Shown here: piece by piece, positions 48,552 through 57,381 of the stretch
How the letters are laid out: the number at the start of each line of letters is the position of its first letter
How positions within the stretch are numbered: the first letter of the stretch is position 1
NCBI GenBank assembly: GCA_937901255.1
Contig: CALCHN010000046.1
Span: 1-64,000 of the forward strand
DNA length: 64,000 nucleotides
DNA from: an uncultured Flavobacteriales bacterium
GTDB taxonomy: Bacteria; Bacteroidota; Bacteroidia; Flavobacteriales_E; Vicingaceae
Reading direction: 5' to 3'
The notes under the pieces: model-generated
The model's database searches: none
Told to the model about the DNA's origin: nothing
Seen by the model: the letters and a program-made list of their open reading frames with translations, nothing else
Translations under genes and position numbers: made by a program

Positions 48552-51080
48552 ATGAAAAAAATCACCTATAATAACCTAATTTTTAAAAGCTTGTTTTTAG
48601 TGTTAACACTTAGCTTTTTTAATGGTTACGCTCAAAATAATGCACTGGTTTTAAATGGAGCAGTTACCGTAATGAATGGAGGTTCTTCTGCAACACCTAT
48701 TTATATTGTGGTTAATCAAAATAATCCTTCAGGTATAGTTAGAAATGGAGGACATATACATTCTGAAAATCAGTATAACTATGTAAAGTGGGAAACTGGT
48801 ACCAACTCAGGAAGTTATGTAATCCCTTTTGGAGTAGGAGGAAATTTAGCAGACTATATTCCTTTTACATTTAATAAGACTACTACCAATTCTACTGATA
48901 TTCAAATGTCAACATGGTTTACAAATGTGCCCAACTTCCCTAAACCGGCAGCAACAAATGTTGGTCCGGTAACCAATATGCTTAATTTTGCAGATTCTGT
49001 TCAATATGCTATTGATAGATTTTGGGATATTCAGGCTGCAAACAATACAACAGGAGATTTAACATTTTCTTATAGAGGAGTTGAAAATACAACTATTAAT
49101 CCTACAGGAAATGTAAGGACTCAACATTGGAATGGAACATCTTGGGATGCTCCAGTTACTCCAGGAACACCTGGTGTTACGGCGGGTGTTGGTTCAGCAG
49201 GCCCCTTTGTTGGACAAAATACTTTTTCTCCATGGGTGTTGTCAGTTATTCCAGTTTGTCCAGAAGATACGATTAGTTATGCTGGAGACCCATTTTGTGC
49301 TAACGATACCAACACATATAATATAACTCATACTAATGGTACATTAACAGGAACATTTTCAGCTACACCAGTTGGGTTATCTATTAATTCTACTACAGGT
49401 GAAATCAATCCTTCGTTAAGTACACCTAATACTTATACAGTAACTTTTACTGTAGCAGCAACACCTACCTGTCCTCAATATCAAACATCAACAACAGTAA
49501 CAATAAATGCTGCAGATGATGCAAGTTTTGCTTATAGTCCTACAACCTTTTGTATTACAGGAAGTAATCCATTACCTTCATCAATAACAACGTCTGGAGG
49601 AACATTTACTATAACTAATCCGGGTGTAATTAATGCTACTACTGGAGAAATTGACATTTCCAATAGTGGATTAGGAACATTTACGGTTTATTATAATACG
49701 GCTTCTGTAGGGAATTCATGTCCATCTGTAGATTCAGTTGTGGTAAATATTGTAAATGCACCAGGAGCTACGTTTACTTATAATAACTCACCATATTGTC
49801 AAGGTGATATTAATGAATTGCCAGTATTTACTACCAACAATTTTGCAGGAATTTTTTCAGCAAGTCCAGCAGGATTGGTTTTTGTAAGTACTTCAACAGG
49901 GGAGTTAGATTTGACGAATAGTGCTGCGGGGACTTATATGGTATATAACAATATCGCTCCATCAGGAGGTTGTGCCGCAGCTGTTGATTCTTTCCAAATA
50001 ACAATTAATTCAAGTTATTTTGTTGTACAAACAGCACAAATTTGTCAAGGAGATAGTGCTTTAATTGGTGGGGCATATCAATTTACAAGTGGAGTGTATA
50101 ATGATACTTTAGCAACTCAAAATGGTTGTGATAGTATTGTTTCAACAACACTTACTGTAACTCCAGTAGTAGTTTCACAAACAACAGCACAAATTTGTCA
50201 AGGAGATAGTATATTGTTAGGAGGAGTTTACCAAACAACAGCAGGAGTTTATTATGATTCATTAACAACTAGTTTAGGTTGTGATAGTATTGTTGAAACA
50301 ACCCTGTCGATTACACCACAAAACACTATAGTAATAGACCCTGTTCTTCCGCTATGTTTTGGAGATGATATTATCCTAATTGCAACAGGAAGTGGAAATG
50401 GAACAATAACATGGTACGCTGATGCTGCTGGAACAATAGTAATAGGGACAGGCAGTCCATTAGTAATTCCATCAACATCAATAGGTGTATTTACATTCTA
50501 TGCAAGTGAAATTGGAGGGTGTGATTCGCCAATAGATTCTGTTCAAGTTATAGTGGGTGGAGTGCAAGCTGTAATTAATGCAAATCCAACAACAGGATCA
50601 ACTCCATTAAATGTGTTTTTTGGAAATGGAAGTACAACTGGTTTTGGAATATCTTACACTTGGGATTTTGGAAATGGAAATACAGATACTATTTTTGAAC
50701 CATCACAAACTTATAATAACACAGGAACATATACGGTTACCCTCATAGTAACAGACGGTATTTGTTCGGATACAGCAACAGTAACCATAACCGCAATTGG
50801 TGAGTCTGTAATTGTAATCCCAAATGTATTTACTCCTAATAGTGATGGAAGTAACGATATGTTTATGGTTGATGGAGAAAATCTAGAAGAAGTTAATGGA
50901 GAGATTTATAATAGATGGGGGCAAAAACTTTATGAGTGGAACTCTGTAACAGGAGGATGGGATGGAAGAACCTTGTCGGGAGAAGTTGTACCTGATGGAA
51001 CATATTTCTTTATTATTAATGCGAAAGGAACCGATGGAAAAGAGTATTTTGAGAAAGGAACAGTTACCTTGATTAGGTAA
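48552..51080 (+). CDS. Large T9SS cargo, type B sorting domain, collagen-like locus
   Basis: An 842-residue exported protein; ATG at 48552 gives a clean signal peptide (MKKITYNNLIFKSLFLVLTL ... NGYAQ), whereas 48534 would add six residues. The N-terminal 200 residues include HIHSENQYNYVKWETGTNSG, a domain seen in large Bacteroidota surface proteins. Ig-like repeats with paired cysteines follow, including two copies of a 60-residue unit starting TAQICQGDS. A PKD domain is at about 680-750 (YTWDFGNGNTDTIFEPSQTY), and the last 90 residues are the type B sorting domain (IPNVFTPNSDGSNDMFMVDG; EIYNRWGQKLYEW). It closes the collagen-like operon. Confidence 0.88.
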   Translation: MKKITYNNLIFKSLFLVLTLSFFNGYAQNNALVLNGAVTVMNGGSSATPIYIVVNQNNPSGIVRNGGHIHSENQYNYVKWETGTNSGSYVIPFGVGGNLADYIPFTFNKTTTNSTDIQMSTWFTNVPNFPKPAATNVGPVTNMLNFADSVQYAIDRFWDIQAANNTTGDLTFSYRGVENTTINPTGNVRTQHWNGTSWDAPVTPGTPGVTAGVGSAGPFVGQNTFSPWVLSVIPVCPEDTISYAGDPFCANDTNTYNITHTNGTLTGTFSATPVGLSINSTTGEINPSLSTPNTYTVTFTVAATPTCPQYQTSTTVTINAADDASFAYSPTTFCITGSNPLPSSITTSGGTFTITNPGVINATTGEIDISNSGLGTFTVYYNTASVGNSCPSVDSVVVNIVNAPGATFTYNNSPYCQGDINELPVFTTNNFAGIFSASPAGLVFVSTSTGELDLTNSAAGTYMVYNNIAPSGGCAAAVDSFQITINSSYFVVQTAQICQGDSALIGGAYQFTSGVYNDTLATQNGCDSIVSTTLTVTPVVVSQTTAQICQGDSILLGGVYQTTAGVYYDSLTTSLGCDSIVETTLSITPQNTIVIDPVLPLCFGDDIILIATGSGNGTITWYADAAGTIVIGTGSPLVIPSTSIGVFTFYASEIGGCDSPIDSVQVIVGGVQAVINANPTTGSTPLNVFFGNGSTTGFGISYTWDFGNGNTDTIFEPSQTYNNTGTYTVTLIVTDGICSDTATVTITAIGESVIVIPNVFTPNSDGSNDMFMVDGENLEEVNGEIYNRWGQKLYEWNSVTGGWDGRTLSGEVVPDGTYFFIINAKGTDGKEYFEKGTVTLIR

Positions 51081-51104
51081 ATAACCAAAATAATATATAA
51101 ATTA

Positions 51105-51139
51105 ACAAAGGAGTGGGGTAGTCTCACTCCTTTGTTTTT
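51105..51139 (+). terminator. Rho-independent terminator of the collagen-like operon
   Basis: A perfect 11-bp stem (ACAAAGGAGTG at 51105-51115, CACTCCTTTGT at 51125-51135) with a 9-base loop, followed by TTTTT. It separates the surface locus from the ribosomal cluster. Confidence 0.88.
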
Positions 51140-51191
51140 CTATCAATTAACAAATAAATTTAATGGATTTTCTAAAAAAATTAACAAGTTA

Positions 51192-51221
51192 TTGTTTATA
51201 TAAAAATTAATTGTATTTTTG
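51192..51221 (+). promoter_or_regulatory. Bacteroidota promoter of the rpsL ribosomal operon
   Basis: TTG at 51192-51194, exactly 19 bases, then TATTTTTG at 51214-51221: a perfect match to TTG-N19-TAnnTTTG. The start site should fall near 51228, about 38 bases before rpsL. The promoter probably drives rpsL, rpsG, fusA and the following ribosomal genes. Confidence 0.85.
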
Positions 51222-51265
51222 CACTCCATTTTTTTAGGGATACTAACTATTTTAATTAAATAAAT

Positions 51266-51643
51266 ATGCCAACTATACAGCAATTAGTAAGGAAAGGAAG
51301 AACAACTTTAGAAAAGAAAAGTAAATCTGCGGCTTTAGATTCTTGTCCGCAAAGAAGAGGTGTTTGTATCAGAGTTTATACAACTACACCAAAAAAACCT
51401 AACTCAGCAATGAGAAAAGTAGCAAGGGTAAGATTAACCAACCAAAAAGAGGTGAATGCATACATTCCCGGAGAAGGTCATAACTTACAAGAGCACTCTA
51501 TTGTTTTAGTTAGAGGTGGAAGGGTAAAAGATTTACCAGGTGTTAGATATCACATTGTGAGAGGTACATTAGATACTACGGGTGTTGAAGGTAGAACTCA
51601 AAGAAGATCTAAATACGGAACCAAACGTCCTAAGAAAAAATAA
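51266..51643 (+). CDS. rpsL: 30S ribosomal protein S12
   Basis: A 125-residue decoding-centre protein (uS12). Contains TTPKKPNSAMRKVARVRL (the two lysines contact the decoding site and are the sites of streptomycin-resistance changes; both are wild-type here) and the conserved DLPGVRYHIVRG loop. It is the first gene of the cluster, directly after a perfect promoter. There is no Shine-Dalgarno sequence before the ATG, only AAATAAAT. Confidence 0.98.
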   Translation: MPTIQQLVRKGRTTLEKKSKSAALDSCPQRRGVCIRVYTTTPKKPNSAMRKVARVRLTNQKEVNAYIPGEGHNLQEHSIVLVRGGRVKDLPGVRYHIVRGTLDTTGVEGRTQRRSKYGTKRPKKK

Positions 51644-51679
51644 TAAATACCAAATAAATATAAAGGTTAAAATAACAAA

Positions 51680-52150
51680 ATGAGAAAGTCAAGAGCAAAA
51701 AAGAGAGTATTACTTCCAGACCCTAAGTTTAGTGATGTTTTGGTAACACAATTCGTTAATAATTTAATGTTGGATGGTAAGAAGAGCGTTGCATTTAAAT
51801 TATTTTATGACGCACTAGAAATTGTAGGACAAAAAGTTACTGAAGAGAATAATTTAGATGTTTTCAAAAAAGCATTAAAAAATGTTACTCCAGGAGTTGA
51901 AGTACGAAGTAGAAGAATTGGAGGGGCTACCTTTCAAATTCCACAGCCAATTAGAGATGAAAGACAAGTTTCTATGGGTATAAAATGGTTGATTGGATAT
52001 GCTAGAAAAAGAAATGAAAAAACTATGGCTCAAAAATTAGCTGGAGAAATAGTTGCAGGGTATAAAGAAGAAGGTGCTGCATTCAAGAAAAAAGAAGATA
52101 CGCATAGAATGGCTGATGCTAACAAAGCATTCTCTCATTTTAGATTTTAA
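51680..52150 (+). CDS. rpsG: 30S ribosomal protein S7
   Basis: A 156-residue protein (uS7) that binds the 3' major domain of 16S rRNA and starts assembly of the 30S head. Begins MRKSRAKKRVLLPDPKF and has the conserved PGVEVRSRRIGGATFQIP and the C-terminal KKKEDTHRMADANKAFSHF. It lies 36 bases after rpsL, in the usual rpsL-rpsG-fusA order. Confidence 0.98.
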   Translation: MRKSRAKKRVLLPDPKFSDVLVTQFVNNLMLDGKKSVAFKLFYDALEIVGQKVTEENNLDVFKKALKNVTPGVEVRSRRIGGATFQIPQPIRDERQVSMGIKWLIGYARKRNEKTMAQKLAGEIVAGYKEEGAAFKKKEDTHRMADANKAFSHFRF

Positions 52151-52171
52151 AATACAAAAAAGTAATTTACT

Positions 52172-54277
52172 ATGGCTAGAGATTTAAAATATACAAGAAA
52201 TATAGGTATTGCAGCTCATATTGATGCTGGAAAAACTACCACTACTGAAAGAATACTTTTTTACGGAGGTGTTAATCACAAAATTGGAGAGGTACATGAT
52301 GGTGCTTCAACAATGGACTGGATGGAACAAGAGGCTGAAAGAGGAATAACAATTACTTCTGCTGCTACAACAGTAAATTGGCCTTATAGAGGAAATAATT
52401 ACCATGTTAACATCATTGATACTCCTGGTCACGTTGATTTTACTGTAGAGGTAAATCGTTCATTAAGAGTGTTAGATGGGTTAGTATTCTTGTTTAGTGC
52501 TGTTGATGGTGTTGAACCACAATCAGAAACTAACTGGAGATTAGCTAATAACTACAACGTACCAAGAATTGGTTTCGTAAACAAAATGGATAGATCGGGA
52601 GCTGATTTCCTTAATGTTTGTAAACAAGTAAGAGAAATGTTAGGTAGTCATGCATTACCATTACAATTAAATATTGGTGCGGAAGATGATTTTAAAGGAG
52701 TTGTTGATTTAATTAACTTCAGAGGAATTGTTTGGAATGAAGATGATTATGGAATGACTTTTAATGAAGTTGAAATTCCTGCGGATATTATTGATGAAGC
52801 AAGAGAACTAAGAGGTAAATTATTAGAAGCAGTTGCTGAATTTGATGAAACCTTAATGGAAAAATATTTTGAAGATGAAAACTCATTAACAGAAAGAGAA
52901 ATTCTTGATGCATTAAGAGAAGCTACCATCTCAGGAAAAGTTGTTCCTATGATGTGTGGTTCTTCATTTAAAAATAAAGGAGTACAAGCAATGTTGGATA
53001 TGGTAATGGAAATTTTACCTTCTCCATTAGACCAAGAAGCAATAGTTGGTATTAACCCAAGAACAGATGCTGAAGAAAAAAGAAAACCATCAGTAAACGA
53101 ACCATTTGCAGCATTAGCTTTTAAAATTGCTACAGATCCATTCGTTGGTAGATTGTGTTTTACTAGAGCATACTCAGGTAAATTAGATGCAGGTTCTTAC
53201 GTATTAAATTCAAGAACTGGAAATAAAGAAAGAATTTCTAGAATTTTCCAAATGCATGCTAACAAACAAAATCAAATTGATTGTTTAATGGCTGGAGATA
53301 TTGCAGCTGTTATCGGATTTAAAGATATTAAAACTGGAGATACATTATGTGATGAAAAACACCCAATAGTGTTAGAATCTATGGTGTTCCCAGAACCAGT
53401 TATCGGTATCGCTATCGAGCCTAAAACTCAAGCAGATGTTGATAAAATGGGTAATGCATTATCAAAATTATCTGAAGAAGATCCTACTTTAACTATTCAT
53501 ACTGATGAAGATTCAGGTCAAACTGTATTAAGTGGTATGGGTGAGTTGCACTTAGAGATTATATTAGATAGATTAAAAAGAGAATTTAAAGTAGAATGTA
53601 ACCAAGGTCAGCCTCAGGTTGCTTACAAAGAAGCAATTACAGGTACTGTTGACCATAGAGAAGTTTACAAAAAACAATCTGGTGGTAGAGGTAAATTTGC
53701 GGATATTGTTTTCACAGTAGAGCCACAAACAGACCCTGAAAAATTAGGACTTGAATTCGTGAATGAAATTAAAGGTGGTAACATTCCTAGAGAATTTATC
53801 CCTTCAGTTGAAAAAGGATTTAAAGAAGCAATGAAAACTGGTGTACTTGCTGGTTACTCTGTAGATAGCTTAAAAGTAACATTAAAAGATGGATCTTATC
53901 ACGCTGTGGATTCTGATGCTTTATCTTTTGAAGTTGCTGCAAAAATGGCTTACAGAAATTCATTACCTAAAGCAGGACCAATTTTATTAGAACCAATAAT
54001 GAAATTAGAAGTTGTTACTCCAGAAGAAAATATGGGTGACATCGTAGGAGATTTGAACAGAAGAAGAGGACAAGTAGAAGGAATGGACGATAGAGCAGGA
54101 GCTAAAATCATTAAAGCAAAAGTTCCATTGTCAGAAATGTTTGGATACGTTACTTCATTAAGAACAATGTCATCAGGTAGAGCAACATCAACAATGGAGT
54201 TCTCACATTTTGATCCATGTCCGAAAAATATTGCTGATGAAGTAATCGCTAAAGTAAAAGGTAAAGTAGAAGCATAA
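52172..54277 (+). CDS. fusA: Elongation factor G
   Basis: A 701-residue translocase GTPase. G1 is AHIDAGKTT (15-23), switch I region GITITSAATT, G3 DTPGHVDFTVEV, G4 NKMD, then domains II to V (GELHLEIILDRLKREFKVEC in domain III; GYVTSLRTMSSGRATSTMEF in domain V). Full length for the family. It lies 21 bases after rpsG. The str operon of many bacteria has tuf next; here rpsJ follows directly, as is usual in Bacteroidota. Confidence 0.98.
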   Translation: MARDLKYTRNIGIAAHIDAGKTTTTERILFYGGVNHKIGEVHDGASTMDWMEQEAERGITITSAATTVNWPYRGNNYHVNIIDTPGHVDFTVEVNRSLRVLDGLVFLFSAVDGVEPQSETNWRLANNYNVPRIGFVNKMDRSGADFLNVCKQVREMLGSHALPLQLNIGAEDDFKGVVDLINFRGIVWNEDDYGMTFNEVEIPADIIDEARELRGKLLEAVAEFDETLMEKYFEDENSLTEREILDALREATISGKVVPMMCGSSFKNKGVQAMLDMVMEILPSPLDQEAIVGINPRTDAEEKRKPSVNEPFAALAFKIATDPFVGRLCFTRAYSGKLDAGSYVLNSRTGNKERISRIFQMHANKQNQIDCLMAGDIAAVIGFKDIKTGDTLCDEKHPIVLESMVFPEPVIGIAIEPKTQADVDKMGNALSKLSEEDPTLTIHTDEDSGQTVLSGMGELHLEIILDRLKREFKVECNQGQPQVAYKEAITGTVDHREVYKKQSGGRGKFADIVFTVEPQTDPEKLGLEFVNEIKGGNIPREFIPSVEKGFKEAMKTGVLAGYSVDSLKVTLKDGSYHAVDSDALSFEVAAKMAYRNSLPKAGPILLEPIMKLEVVTPEENMGDIVGDLNRRRGQVEGMDDRAGAKIIKAKVPLSEMFGYVTSLRTMSSGRATSTMEFSHFDPCPKNIADEVIAKVKGKVEA

Positions 54278-54299
54278 TAATTTTATATTATAAATAATA

Positions 54300-54605
54300 A
54301 TGAGCCAAAAAATTAGAATAAAATTAAAATCATACGATTTCAACTTAGTTGATAGATCAGCTGAAAAAATCGTTAAGACTGTTAAATCAACAGGTGCTAT
54401 CGTTAATGGGCCAATTCCATTACCAACACACAAAAGAATTTACACAGTATTAAGATCACCACACGTTAACAAGAAAGCTAGAGAGCAATTTCAATTATGT
54501 TCTTACAAAAGATTAATTGATATCTACAGTTCTTCTTCAAAAACAGTTGATTCTTTAATGAAGTTAGAGTTGCCAAGTGGTGTTGATGTTGAAATAAAAG
54601 TTTAA
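54300..54605 (+). CDS. rpsJ: 30S ribosomal protein S10
   Basis: A 101-residue protein (uS10) with IRIKLKSYDFNLVDRSAEKI at the start and the signature GPIPLPTHKRIYTVLRSPHV. In E. coli it also binds NusB for transcription antitermination. It begins the S10 part of the cluster, 22 bases after fusA, without a separate promoter that I can see. Confidence 0.98.
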   Translation: MSQKIRIKLKSYDFNLVDRSAEKIVKTVKSTGAIVNGPIPLPTHKRIYTVLRSPHVNKKAREQFQLCSYKRLIDIYSSSSKTVDSLMKLELPSGVDVEIKV

Positions 54606-54638
54606 GTAAATTAATTATTAATATAAAAACAAAGTAAA

Positions 54639-55253
54639 ATGCCAGGATTGATTGGGAAAAAATTAGGTATGACTAGCGTTTATAGTGCCGAGGGTAAAAA
54701 TATACCATGCACAATTATTGAAGCTGGTCCTTGTGTAATAACACAAGTCAAAAAGGTAGATACCGATGGCTACGAAGCTGTTCAAATTGCTTACGGAGAA
54801 AGAAAAGAAAAGAATACTCCAAAGGCCTTACAAGGACACTTTAAAAAATCAGGAACTACACCAAAAAGAAAAGTAGTTGAAGTTGATGGATTGCAAGATT
54901 CAAAAGTTGGAGACCAAGTTACCGTTGATATGTTTATTGAAGGAGAGTGGGTGGACGTTATAGGAACATCAAAAGGTAAAGGTTTTCAAGGGGTTGTTAA
55001 AAGACACGGTTTTGCCGGTGTTGGAGACGCAACTCACGGTCAGCATAACAGACTAAGAGCACCAGGATCTCTTGGAGCAGGTTCTACACCATCTAGAGTA
55101 ATGAAAGGAATGAAAATGGCAGGAAGAATGGGTGGAAAAAGAGTTAAACAAGTTAACCTAGAAGTGGTTAAAGTTTATAATGATAAGAATTTAATAGTAC
55201 TTAAAGGCTCAATACCTGGTCCTAAAGGTTCTTATGTAGTAATCGAAAAATAA
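54639..55253 (+). CDS. rplC: 50S ribosomal protein L3
   Basis: A 204-residue protein (uL3) that starts 50S assembly near the peptidyl transferase centre. Starts MPGLIGKKLGMTSVYSAEGK; the loop region reads RAPGSLGAGSTPSRVMKGMK. The Gln that PrmB methylates in E. coli L3 (GQNQTPG context) has no counterpart here, so this modification is unlikely. Gap to rpsJ is 33 bases. Confidence 0.98.
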   Translation: MPGLIGKKLGMTSVYSAEGKNIPCTIIEAGPCVITQVKKVDTDGYEAVQIAYGERKEKNTPKALQGHFKKSGTTPKRKVVEVDGLQDSKVGDQVTVDMFIEGEWVDVIGTSKGKGFQGVVKRHGFAGVGDATHGQHNRLRAPGSLGAGSTPSRVMKGMKMAGRMGGKRVKQVNLEVVKVYNDKNLIVLKGSIPGPKGSYVVIEK

Positions 55254-55255
55254 AT

Positions 55256-55261
55256 AGGAGG
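55256..55261 (+). promoter_or_regulatory. Strong Shine-Dalgarno sequence before rplD
   Basis: AGGAGG ends 7 bases before the rplD ATG at 55269. Most genes in this window lack any Shine-Dalgarno match, as is normal in Bacteroidota, so a perfect hexamer at this spot is exceptional and could serve in translational control. Confidence 0.75.
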
Positions 55262-55268
55262 ATAACAA

Positions 55269-55898
55269 ATGGAACTAGTTATTAAAAATATAGAAGGAAA
55301 AGATACAAAGAAAAAAGCTGTTCTTGATGATACAGTTTTTGCTATCGAACCTAATGATCATGCTATTTATTTAGATGTTAAACAATATTTAGCAAACAAA
55401 AGACAAGGTACTCATAAGGCAAAAGAAAGAGGAGAGGTAAAAGGTAGTACTAGAAAAATTAAAAAACAAAAAGGTACAGGTACAGCTAGAGCTGGAGATA
55501 TTAAAAACCCATTGTTTAAAGGTGGTGGTAGAGTTTTTGGACCAAGACCAAGAGATTATGAGTTTAAATTAAATGTAAAACAAAAAAGATTAGCTAGAAG
55601 ATCAGCTTTAAGCTATAAAGCAAAAGATGGAGCTATTACAATTTTAGAAGACATTAATTTTGAGTCTCCAAAAACTAAAGAATATGCTTCAATTTTATCT
55701 AATTTAAATATTTTAGATAAAAAATCTTTAATAGTTATTCCTGATTCAAATAAAAATGTATATTTGTCGTCCCGAAATTTGAAAGGGACGAAAGTAGTAA
55801 CTGCTTCGGAAATAAACACTTACGATATTTTGAATGCAAATATGGTAGTGATTTCAGAAGGATCTATAAGCAAAATTGAAGGAATTTTAAGAAAATAA
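55269..55898 (+). CDS. rplD: 50S ribosomal protein L4
   Basis: A 209-residue protein (uL4) lining the exit tunnel. The extended loop is seen in KGSTRKIKKQKGTGTARAGD and KGGGRVFGPRPRDYEFKLN. In E. coli L4 is the autoregulator of the S10 operon; whether this holds here is unknown. It is preceded by a perfect AGGAGG, unusual for this genome. Gap to rplC is 15 bases. Confidence 0.98.
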   Translation: MELVIKNIEGKDTKKKAVLDDTVFAIEPNDHAIYLDVKQYLANKRQGTHKAKERGEVKGSTRKIKKQKGTGTARAGDIKNPLFKGGGRVFGPRPRDYEFKLNVKQKRLARRSALSYKAKDGAITILEDINFESPKTKEYASILSNLNILDKKSLIVIPDSNKNVYLSSRNLKGTKVVTASEINTYDILNANMVVISEGSISKIEGILRK

Positions 55899-55904
55899 TG
55901 TAAG

Positions 55905-56195
55905 ATGGAGATTATAATTAAACCTGTTATTACTGAAAAAATGACTTCTCAAACGGAGAAGTTTAATCGTTATGCTTTTGTTGTAAATAGAAAAGCCAAC
56001 AAAATTCAGATTAAAGATGCAATTAAAGACATGTATAATGTAACAGTTGAATCTATTAATACTATGAATTATGCTGGTAAATCTAAATCAAGATATACAA
56101 AAGCAGGATTAGTTTCAGGAAGAACGAATAATTACAAAAAAGCAGTTGTAACCTTATCAGAAGGAGAAGCGATAGACTTTTTTAGTAATATTTAA
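55905..56195 (+). CDS. rplW: 50S ribosomal protein L23
   Basis: A 96-residue protein (uL23) at the tunnel exit, docking site for trigger factor and SRP. IIKPVITEKMTSQTEKFNRY opens it and VNRKANKIQIKDAIKDMYNV carries the conserved core. The short form lacks an extended loop. Gap to rplD is 6 bases. Confidence 0.97.
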   Translation: MEIIIKPVITEKMTSQTEKFNRYAFVVNRKANKIQIKDAIKDMYNVTVESINTMNYAGKSKSRYTKAGLVSGRTNNYKKAVVTLSEGEAIDFFSNI

Positions 56196-56254
56196 GACGT
56201 AAAGTATTTTATTAACTATACGGGGGATACAACCCTCTAAAGAGATAAACAAAA

Positions 56255-57079
56255 ATGGCATTAAGAAAATTGAATCCCATCACCCCGGGACAAAGACATA
56301 AGATTGCTAGTGATTTCAACGAAATTACAACATCTACACCAGAAAAATCTTTAACTAAAGGTAGAAGTAAATCTGGTGGTAGAAATAACGTTGGAAAAAT
56401 GACCATGAGATACATTGGTGGTGGTCACAAGCAAAAATCAAGAGATATAGATTTTAAAAGAGAAAAGGACGGAGTTCCTGGTATCGTTAAATCTGTTGAA
56501 TATGATCCAACAAGAACTGCACGAATTGCATTAATTTATTACAAGGATGGAGAAAAAAGATATATTATCGCTCCAAACGGTATTAAAGTAGGACAAGAAA
56601 TTGTTTCTGGAAAAGGTGCAGCACCAGAAGTTGGAAATACACTTTTTATGTCAGAAATTCCATTAGGAACAGTAATACATAACATTGAATTAAGACCAAA
56701 CCAAGGAGCTAAATTAGCTAGAAGTGCAGGTTCTTATGCACAATTAACTGCAAAAGATGGAAAATTTGTTGTTGTTAAACTTCCTTCAGGAGAAACAAGA
56801 TTAATTTTAGCTACATGTCGTGCAACAATTGGAACAGTATCTAATTCTGAACACATGTTAGAGAGATCTGGTAAAGCAGGTAAAAGTAGATGGTTAGGAA
56901 GAAGACCAAGAGTAAGAGGTGTTGTAATGAATCCAATTGATCACCCAATGGGTGGAGGTGAAGGTAGAAATGCTGGAGGTCACCCAAGATCTAGAAAAGG
57001 ATTGCCTGCAAAAGGATACAAAACAAGATCTAAAAAGAATAAATCAAGTAAATACATTATTGAAGGTAGAAAGAAATAA
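56255..57079 (+). CDS. rplB: 50S ribosomal protein L2
   Basis: A 274-residue protein (uL2) essential for subunit association and peptidyl transfer. Conserved features: GRNNVGKMTMRYIGGGHKQK and the C-terminal MNPIDHPMGGGEGRNAGGHP with the functionally critical His, then KSRKGLPAKG-like basic tail. Start at 56255 gives the family N-terminus MALRKLNPITPGQRH. The 59-base leader before it contains a weak GGGGGAT...CCCTCT pairing of no clear meaning. Confidence 0.98.
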   Translation: MALRKLNPITPGQRHKIASDFNEITTSTPEKSLTKGRSKSGGRNNVGKMTMRYIGGGHKQKSRDIDFKREKDGVPGIVKSVEYDPTRTARIALIYYKDGEKRYIIAPNGIKVGQEIVSGKGAAPEVGNTLFMSEIPLGTVIHNIELRPNQGAKLARSAGSYAQLTAKDGKFVVVKLPSGETRLILATCRATIGTVSNSEHMLERSGKAGKSRWLGRRPRVRGVVMNPIDHPMGGGEGRNAGGHPRSRKGLPAKGYKTRSKKNKSSKYIIEGRKK

Positions 57080-57086
57080 TTAAATT

Positions 57087-57368
57087 ATGAGTCGTTCGTT
57101 AAAAAAACCACCGTTTGTTCATTATAAATTGCAATTAAGAGTTGACGCAGCTCAGCAATCTGGAAAAAAAGCAGTTATAAAGACTTGGTCTAGAGCTTCA
57201 ATGATTACACCTGACTTTGTTGGGTTAACAATTGCAGTTCATAATGGAAATAAATTTATACCTGTATATGTTACAGAAAATATGGTAGGACACAAGTTAG
57301 GAGAATTTTCTCCAACAAGAAACTTTAGAGGTCATGCTGGTAACAAAAAGGATAAAGGTAAAAGATAA
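57087..57368 (+). CDS. rpsS: 30S ribosomal protein S19
   Basis: A 93-residue protein (uS19) of the 30S head. MSRSLKKPPFVHYKLQLRVD, KTWSRASMITPDFVGLTIAV and HKLGEFSPTRNFRGHAGNKK are typical. It lies 7 bases after rplB. The Lys-rich C-terminus is slightly longer than in E. coli. Confidence 0.98.
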   Translation: MSRSLKKPPFVHYKLQLRVDAAQQSGKKAVIKTWSRASMITPDFVGLTIAVHNGNKFIPVYVTENMVGHKLGEFSPTRNFRGHAGNKKDKGKR

Positions 57369-57381
57369 AAATTAGTATATC

